Assembly: GCA_031269635.1 (NCBI GenBank)
Contig: JAISYY010000142.1
Coordinates: 1 to 6,355, forward strand
Direction of reading: 5' to 3'
DNA: 6,355 nt
Origin: Tannerella sp.
GTDB lineage: Bacteria > Bacteroidota > Bacteroidia > Bacteroidales > Tannerellaceae
A model generated the notes under the pieces. That model did no database searches. It was not told the DNA's origin and saw nothing but the letters and a program-made list of their open reading frames with translations. Each line of letters begins with the position of its first letter. Position 1 is the stretch's first letter. Positions 5,603 through 6,355 of the stretch are shown here, one piece after another. A program made the translations under genes and the position numbers.

Positions 5603-5992
5603 ATGAAAAAGAAGCGTCGGGAACACTACTGCAAGATATGCGGTGAATATAAGGCCAATGAAAAATTCAGTGGGAAAGGACATGCAAATCATATTTGCAA
5701 GGTTTGTTCCGCGTTGCCTGTTGCCCGCCGGAATGAACTCCAGCGAATAAACCGGATATTTGGAATCGGCATGAATTTTTTCATACCCAAAGACAAACTG
5801 GGGTTGCTTAAAAAATATGCGGGCGACAGCCGTTATCCGGAAGCCGCTCAACATGCAAGGGATATTCTCGACCGGTTTGACGGTCGTAGCAATCTGCAGG
5901 AAAATGAGTTTTGGGAAGAGGATGAGTTTCTAAGCAATGACGAATATATTCTGTATGATGACAGTGATATAAATAATGAACCTTTTAAATAA
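5603..5992 (+). CDS. Small four-cysteine zinc-binding protein with acidic tail
   Basis: This 129-aa protein is of unknown function. Cysteines C10, C13, C32 and C35 (CKICGEYK ... FSGKGHANHICKVC) form a CxxC-x18-CxxC site like a zinc ribbon or treble clef. The middle part (about 41-92) is basic and helical. Residues 100-126 carry about twelve Asp/Glu and no Lys/Arg (NEFWEEDEFLSNDEYILYDD). The basic/zinc front with an acidic tail suggests nucleic-acid binding or a protein-protein adaptor. The start is the only reasonable ATG, although the promoter box lies 4 bp before it. It has its own promoter, follows the HTH gene by 39 bp and converges with a 9-bp gap on the radical SAM gene. I do not recognise a named family. 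Confidence 0.75.
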   Translation: MKKKRREHYCKICGEYKANEKFSGKGHANHICKVCSALPVARRNELQRINRIFGIGMNFFIPKDKLGLLKKYAGDSRYPEAAQHARDILDRFDGRSNLQENEFWEEDEFLSNDEYILYDDSDINNEPFK

Positions 5993-6001
5993 CTCTGTTT
6001 T

Positions 6002-6355
6002 TCATCCTTTGTAATCCTCCCACTCCGTTGCTTTAAAAACCGCCTTTTGATTGACATACCACGCAAAACGCTTTTGCTCACGGGTCGGTTGAGTATTAGA
6101 TTCGTAATTTCTATACGTTTGAACGAAAGGGTTTACTCCTAACTTTTTCAGTATCCTGCATCGTTCATTTGCATCGGTAACGTCTTTTACCAGCACGTAA
6201 ACGAAAATCCGGTAGTTTTTTACTCCATACCTGTTCAGTTTCTCAATGGCTTTCAAAAGTGGCTCCACTGCCGGAGTTGTGTCGCAGGCAAAACGCAGGA
6301 ATCTAATCCATCTGATTTTGGACAGCAACTGTGCAACGTCATCTGTAACCAAACG
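6002..6355 (-). CDS. Probable radical SAM enzyme, C-terminal part (cut by window edge)
   Basis: At least 117 residues of a longer protein are present. The frame is open to the right edge of the window, so no start can be assigned. Seen: KIRWIRFLRFACDTTPAVEPLLKAIEKL, then GVKNYRIFVYVLVKDVTDANERCRILKKLGVNPFVQTYRNYE, and an end rich in aromatics (RFAWYVNQKAVFKATEWEDY). The beta-alpha alternation and the YVLV-(x)-DA-ERCRILKKLGV-PFVQTYR pattern fit the last strands of a partial TIM barrel in radical SAM proteins found on Bacteroidetes mobile elements and phages. The defining CxxxCxxC cluster motif would lie outside the window and is not seen, so the call rests on the C-terminal pattern. Substrate unknown. 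Confidence 0.6.
   Translation of the reverse strand, partial: RLVTDDVAQLLSKIRWIRFLRFACDTTPAVEPLLKAIEKLNRYGVKNYRIFVYVLVKDVTDANERCRILKKLGVNPFVQTYRNYESNTQPTREQKRFAWYVNQKAVFKATEWEDYKG

Overview
The window looks like a piece of accessory DNA, probably an integrative or mobilizable element or a plasmid, from a Bacteroidales bacterium. Three things point there. Three gene starts are preceded by a match to the Bacteroidetes -7 promoter element (TAnnTTTG, each followed by CA). No gene start shows an obvious strong Shine-Dalgarno sequence. The gene content (AbiE-type abortive-infection pair, primase-helicase fusion between two excisionase-like helix-turn-helix genes) is typical of Bacteroides/Parabacteroides mobile elements. 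No integrase, relaxase or complete att site is visible, so the ends and type of the element cannot be set from this window.

Layout. Positions 1-621 hold no convincing gene but much structure: a 10-bp stem-loop (72-102), a 15-bp-stem terminator-like hairpin (171-206), a 51-bp near-perfect palindrome (448-498) and short direct repeats (506-589). From 622 to 2611, on the minus strand, lies an operon read right to left: an AbiEi-family antitoxin, an AbiEii-family nucleotidyltransferase toxin, and possibly a small third ORF overlapping the toxin's 3' end. A 264-bp divergent control region (2612-2875) follows. It has a perfect 32-bp palindrome over the abiE promoter and several TTGGGAA/TTCCCAA half-sites near the promoter of the opposite transcript.

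From 2876 to 5563, on the plus strand, there is a compact unit: an HTH protein, a 687-aa TOPRIM-primase/RecA-fold helicase, and a second HTH protein that shares a motif with the first. The first two genes overlap by 38 bp and the last two are 5 bp apart. This is probably the element's replication or excision control module. A separate small gene (5603-5992) encodes a four-cysteine zinc-binding protein with a very acidic tail. Its promoter box sits so close to the ATG that the mRNA may be leaderless. It converges, with a 9-bp gap, on the C-terminal part of a probable radical SAM enzyme that runs off the right edge.

How the genes may work together (inference): the primase-helicase and HTH proteins serve maintenance or mobilization of the element, while the AbiE pair acts as a stabilising and phage-defence cargo from a divergent, probably autoregulated promoter. 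The zinc-finger/radical SAM pair is the least understood part. The repeat-rich zone beyond the toxin gene looks like remodelled DNA containing remnants of a duplicated segment.
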